Source: Cohnella lubricantis
Lineage (GTDB): Bacteria; Bacillota; Bacilli; Paenibacillales; Paenibacillaceae
Reading direction: 5' to 3'
DNA: 64,000 nt
NCBI RefSeq assembly: GCF_014212015.1
Contig: NZ_JACJVN010000006.1
Coordinates: 15,063-79,062, forward strand
The notes under the pieces are model-generated. The model was not told where the DNA came from. It made no database searches and saw nothing but the letters and a program-made list of their open reading frames with translations. Each line of letters starts with the position of its first letter. Within the stretch, counting starts at the first letter, position 1. A program made the position numbers and the translations under genes. This document shows positions 60,646 to 64,000 of this stretch, piece by piece.

Positions 60646-62291
60646 CGATTCGCGCGAAGCTGCTCATTGTCATTCCGCTTCTAGTTCTCGCGGCGAATAC
60701 CGTGATCTTCTTCCTATTCCGAAGCTCTGCGCTCGTTCAAGGCGGCTACGACCGGATGATGAACCGGATTCTCGCTTACAAGCAGTCAGTTCAGAGCGCG
60801 GACGAATCGCTTCAGGCGCTCTACAATTATCTGCTCGATCCGGGGCCGGAGCTTCTCACCGAGATGGAGCAACTGAACGATGAGCTGCGCTTTAGCGGGG
60901 ATACGCTCCATCAGCTTGGCCAGCTGCCTTCCCTTGCCTCGCAAGCGGAAGGCTATCTGAACTTGATCGACACGCTCGCCGAGCAGGAACGCCAAGCAGC
61001 GGAGGCTGCGTCCGCAACGCCGAAGGAAGCGCTGGCGCAGTATGAATCCGCGGAGAAGACAGCCGGGTTCATTCGCGAGGAGGGCTCGCATCTCGTCGAT
61101 CTCGAGCTTGGCGTCGACCGCCCGGTCTTCCTGCAGATCCAACGGGAGAACGAGCGAATGAACCGACTGGGAGCCGCCGTCATCGCCGTGCAGACGCTTC
61201 TCGGCGTAGGGCTCGCCCTCTGGGTATCTCGCAGCGTGACCGATCCCGTCGGGCGGCTCGTTCGCATGGCTCGCCGCATCTCTCAGGGGATGCCGCTTGC
61301 GGAACCGGCTGATGCAGCTTTGACTGCCGGCCGGGCCAACTGGGAACCTGACGATCCCAATGCCCGCTCCCCAACCGGCAGCGTCGCTCAAGCTCATGAC
61401 CAAGCCCAAACCAATCCGGGCGCTCAGTCCCGATCCGATGCCCGCCTCAACGCCTCTGCCAAGGACGAGCTGGGCATCCTGACGAACGCCTTCGTCCAGA
61501 TGATCGAGTCGCTTCAAGCAGCCGCCGATCGGGACAAGGAACGGCTCGAGCAGGACCGCTTCGTCAAGGAGCTGGAGCTGCGCGCGCTGCAGAGCCAGAT
61601 TCAGCCGCACTTCCTGTTCAACTCCTTGAACGTGCTATCCAAGCTCGCGCTCCTGGAAGGAGCGGAGCGGACGTCCGATCTTATCGTCTCCATGTCCAAG
61701 CTCATTCGATACCGTCTTCGCAGACTGGACGAGCCGGTCTCGCTGCGCGACGAGCTGGGGCACGTCATGGAGTACGTCGCCATTCAGCAAGCCCGATTCG
61801 GCAGCCGCGTCCGGTTCGAGACCGACATCGACGATGCCGCCTTGCCGGCGAGGATTCCGGCGCTGACCGTTCAGCCGCTCGTCGAGAACGCGTTCGTGCA
61901 CGGCATCGAGAGCATGGAAGCGGGCGCCGTCATCAGGCTGGCTATCGCGCGGGAAGGCGGCGACGCCGTCATCGAAGTCGCAGACAACGGCGCCGGCATG
62001 GACGAAGCGATCCGCCTAGCGCTGCTGCAGCTCGATTATGAGCCGGAAGCTCAGCCGCAGCCGCAAGCCTCGCCGCAGCCGCAAGCCTCGCCGCAGCCGC
62101 ATCCACATGCCGCGCCGATCTCGGCCGGCCTAGGCACACGCAACGTTTTCCGAAGAATACAGCTGTTCACCGGACGCAGCGATGCCATCCAGATTCGGAG
62201 CGAGCCTGGGCAAGGCACGACGTTCACGATCCGCATACCGATGACACCGAAGGAGGAACCCGCCGATGTACCGCCTATTGATCGCGGATGA
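60642..62291 (+). CDS. HAMP-containing sensor histidine kinase (YesM-like)
   Basis: A 549-residue kinase with two membrane helices (about 7-25 and 175-195), an extracellular helical domain, HAMP, and a His_kinase core (LQSQIQPHFLFNSLNVLSKL with the phosphoacceptor His). The ATPase has LVENAFVHGI, DNGAGMD and GLGTRNVFRRI. Two insertions are odd: about 50 residues of polar low-complexity sequence split the HAMP helices (about 220-272), and a Pro-Gln-Ala repeat sits in the ATP lid (about 469-490). The gene overlaps the binding-protein gene and the response-regulator gene, so the three form one sensing unit. Confidence 0.85.
   Translation: MTIRAKLLIVIPLLVLAANTVIFFLFRSSALVQGGYDRMMNRILAYKQSVQSADESLQALYNYLLDPGPELLTEMEQLNDELRFSGDTLHQLGQLPSLASQAEGYLNLIDTLAEQERQAAEAASATPKEALAQYESAEKTAGFIREEGSHLVDLELGVDRPVFLQIQRENERMNRLGAAVIAVQTLLGVGLALWVSRSVTDPVGRLVRMARRISQGMPLAEPADAALTAGRANWEPDDPNARSPTGSVAQAHDQAQTNPGAQSRSDARLNASAKDELGILTNAFVQMIESLQAAADRDKERLEQDRFVKELELRALQSQIQPHFLFNSLNVLSKLALLEGAERTSDLIVSMSKLIRYRLRRLDEPVSLRDELGHVMEYVAIQQARFGSRVRFETDIDDAALPARIPALTVQPLVENAFVHGIESMEAGAVIRLAIAREGGDAVIEVADNGAGMDEAIRLALLQLDYEPEAQPQPQASPQPQASPQPHPHAAPISAGLGTRNVFRRIQLFTGRSDAIQIRSEPGQGTTFTIRIPMTPKEEPADVPPIDRG
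62055..62101 (+). repeat. 18-bp tandem repeat inside the kinase gene
   Basis: Two full copies of CCGCAGCCGCAAGCCTCG and a partial third encode a PQPQAS repeat in the ATP-lid region of the kinase. The repeat keeps the frame whenever its copy number changes. Confidence 0.8.
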
Positions 62292-63582
62292 TGAAGCGCT
62301 GGAGAGAGAAGGCCTCGAGTGGATCGTCCAGCGGATGCTCCCGGACACCTTCGAGATTGTGCAGGCCGAGAATGGCAGGCGGGCGATCGAGCTGGCGGAG
62401 GAGCGAAGGCCGAATATCGTGCTAATGGATGTCCAGATGCCGGGCATCCAGGGGCTTGAGGCGCTGCGGGAGATTCGCAAGCTGCTGCCCGATGCGAAGT
62501 TCGTGCTCGTGACCGCGTACGATTCGTTCCACTATGCGCAGGAAGCGCTGACGCTCGGCGTCAAGGAGTATATCGTCAAGCCGGCCAGCCGGGAGCAGGT
62601 AGCCTCGCTGCTGCAGCGGTTGGCGGACGAGCTCGACCAGGAGAGATCGAAGCGGGCCGAACATCTGACCCTTCGGAACAAAGTGTCCACGCTTCAGCCT
62701 CTCGTAGAGAATGAGCTCGCTCTTATCCTGATGGTCGATCAAGTGGCGGGCGAAGGTCCGGAGCAGCTCGCGCAGTGGCTGGAATTCCCGCTAGAGGATT
62801 GCCGCTGCCTCGTCATCGCCTTCCCCGGGCACGATAGCGCGGAGGACCGCAAACCGCTGTACGAGACGATTCGGCGAACCGCGAAGTCGTTCGGGCCGTG
62901 CCTCGTCAGCTCCATCGTGGAGCGCCATCTGGCTGTCTTCCTGCGGAAGCCGCCTCAGGCTGCGGACGATTGGAAGGAGGAGCCGATCCGCCTCGCGCGC
63001 AAGCTGAACGACGTTGTCCAGCCTCTGCTGAAGACGGAGATCTCCATCGGCATCGGTTCGCTTCAGAGCGGGGCAGAAGGCCTGCGGCAGTCCTACTTCG
63101 AAGCCGTGTTCGCCTCCACATGCTCGGACCAGGTGTGCCTGTTCGAGGATTTGAAGGCGGGCGGAGGCCCCCGGGTTCCCGGGCAGGGAGCTGACAGCGA
63201 GGGCTGGCAGAGCTATGTCGCATCCGCCCTTCGGCGGATCCGGGAGATTCGCGAGGAGCAGACGTCGACGGTGATCGATCGGGCCAAGCAGTATATCCGC
63301 CAGCATTATTCCGAGGAGCTGTCGCTCGAGGAGGCAGCAGAGTCGGTTCATCTGAACCCGTTCTACTTCAGCAAGGTGTTCAAGCAGCACGTCGGCGAGA
63401 CGTTCATCGATTACCTGACCGGCCTGCGCATCGACCGCGCCAAGCAATTGATCGAGGAGGAGGACCTGAGCCTGAAGGAAGTGAGCTACCAGGTCGGCTA
63501 CAAGGACCCTAACTACTTCAGCCGCGTGTTCAAAAAGGTAACCGGCGTCGCCCCTTCGGAATACCGTTCGCAGCTGAAGTGA
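62266..63582 (+). CDS. AraC-type response regulator (YesN-like)
   Basis: A 438-residue response regulator. The receiver has LLIADDEA, phosphoacceptor Asp in IVLMDVQMPGI and lysine in YIVKPAS. A middle region of 180 residues is of unknown fold. The C-terminal AraC HTH reads HLNPFYFSKVFKQHVGETF, then EVSYQVGYKDPNYFSRVFKK followed by APSEYR. The ATG lies 26 bases inside the kinase gene with AAGGAGG upstream. The adjacent MFS sugar porter is the probable target. Confidence 0.9.
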   Translation: MYRLLIADDEALEREGLEWIVQRMLPDTFEIVQAENGRRAIELAEERRPNIVLMDVQMPGIQGLEALREIRKLLPDAKFVLVTAYDSFHYAQEALTLGVKEYIVKPASREQVASLLQRLADELDQERSKRAEHLTLRNKVSTLQPLVENELALILMVDQVAGEGPEQLAQWLEFPLEDCRCLVIAFPGHDSAEDRKPLYETIRRTAKSFGPCLVSSIVERHLAVFLRKPPQAADDWKEEPIRLARKLNDVVQPLLKTEISIGIGSLQSGAEGLRQSYFEAVFASTCSDQVCLFEDLKAGGGPRVPGQGADSEGWQSYVASALRRIREIREEQTSTVIDRAKQYIRQHYSEELSLEEAAESVHLNPFYFSKVFKQHVGETFIDYLTGLRIDRAKQLIEEEDLSLKEVSYQVGYKDPNYFSRVFKKVTGVAPSEYRSQLK

Positions 63583-63620
63583 TCGGCGTACACCTTCCCG
63601 GGTCTGCTTCGCCGACATGG

Positions 63621-63762
63621 ATTATTTTGCGGTATCGCGCAATATTGTGCGATTCGCGGTCGAATCTGCCCCAAACTCCCCGCTGGCAAAATAATTGTGC
63701 GGGAACTACGCAAATTAGTGAAGAAGATCATGCGCCGTCCGTCGCCCTCCTGGTGCTATACT
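63621..63762 (+). promoter_or_regulatory. Operator repeats and extended -10 of the MFS gene
   Basis: Inverted arms ATTATTTTGC (63621-63630) and GCAAAATAAT (63686-63695) are exact complements. Direct copies of ATTGTGCG start at 63644 and 63694, exactly 50 bases apart. TGCTATACT (63754-63762 with TG) is an extended -10 about 35 bases before the porter start. The repeats are good candidates for binding sites of the adjacent AraC-type response regulator. Confidence 0.45.
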
Positions 63763-63796
63763 GAAGTCCAATCGCTAGGGAAAGGACAGATCACCA

Positions 63797-64000
63797 ATGG
63801 CATCCATAACAGCTAAGTCCCGCAGCGGCGAACAGCTGAATATGAAATACGTGCTTCTCATCTCCATCATCGGCGCGGTCGGCGGCTTGTTGTTCGGCTT
63901 CGACACAGCGGTCGTCTCCGGCGCTGTCGGCTTCTTGGACGAGCGCTTCAACTTGAGCGAATTCGGCGAAGGCTGGGCGGTATCCAGCTTGATCATCGGC
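63797..64000 (+). CDS. MFS sugar porter, N-terminal part (window edge)
   Basis: The first 68 codons of a membrane transporter. After a short polar N-terminus the first helix reads YVLLISIIGAVGGLLFGFD, then TAVVSGAVGFLDERF. This GGLLFGFDTAVVSGA pattern is the hallmark of the Sugar Porter family (XylE, AraE and relatives). AAAGGA lies ten bases before the ATG. The rest lies beyond the window. Control by the upstream three-component system is likely from position. Confidence 0.88.
   Translation, partial: MASITAKSRSGEQLNMKYVLLISIIGAVGGLLFGFDTAVVSGAVGFLDERFNLSEFGEGWAVSSLIIG

Overview
The window looks like chromosomal DNA of a Gram-positive Paenibacillaceae bacterium (Paenibacillus/Cohnella type). 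The reasons are moderately GC-rich coding DNA, strong AGGAGG ribosome-binding sites, four large surface proteins ending in S-layer homology (SLH) domains, LplABC-type sugar transporters, YesM/YesN-type kinases and AraC regulators, and many plant-polysaccharide genes. No rRNA, tRNA or CRISPR array was seen.

Positions 1-11.3 kb are a foreign-looking block. They hold one end of an IS21-family element with a frameshifted istA, then a 3' remnant of a GH43-type glycosidase. Next comes a clearly AT-rich four-gene cassette (1.5-6.4 kb): an N6-adenine DNA methyltransferase, a double-GHKL protein (MORC/paraMORC-like ATPase joined to a histidine-kinase core), a phosphoreceiver protein with all key residues, and an HNH endonuclease. 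This is the best candidate for an undescribed system: restriction-modification-like components wired through what looks like a phosphorelay. It is followed by a McrB-like AAA+ protein and a DUF2357/PD-(D/E)XK nuclease. The block then runs straight into a 5'-truncated GH130 gene, so both flanks are broken glycosidase genes.

Positions 11.7-36.3 kb are a carbohydrate locus. It contains an AraC regulator, a surface CE15 glucuronoyl-esterase-like SLH protein with a strong cre site at its promoter, and an LplABC-type importer (lipoprotein plus two permeases) with a 13-bp intercistronic hairpin. A membrane AraC regulator, an Eis-like acetyltransferase and a five-gene operon follow: FAD oxidoreductase, GH67N/DUF4838-like protein, NAD-dependent SDR, DapA-type lyase and Gfo/Idh/MocA oxidoreductase. 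A propeller/SLH surface protein and a 2-hydroxyacid dehydrogenase complete it. The set suggests uptake and oxidative breakdown of an unusual sugar, perhaps one derived from glucuronoxylan; the substrate is inference.

Positions 36.3-48.1 kb hold a WG-repeat/SLH protein, a frameshifted second nuclease gene, an AlkD-like repair protein, a scar where a GH11 xylanase fragment is joined to a formylglycine-generating-enzyme-like fragment, a LytS-type kinase with a LuxR-type response regulator, a large surface protein built from two tandem copies of one multidomain module, and an SRPBCC protein.

Positions 48.2-64 kb carry a heterodimeric ABC exporter, an NlpC/P60 wall hydrolase, a phosphotransferase, and a probable sulfation locus (glycosyltransferase, two PAPS-dependent sulfotransferases, APS kinase) facing a glycosyltransferase/methyltransferase pair. 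The end holds a three-component sugar-sensing system (membrane-anchored binding protein, HAMP kinase, AraC response regulator) and the start of an MFS sugar porter.
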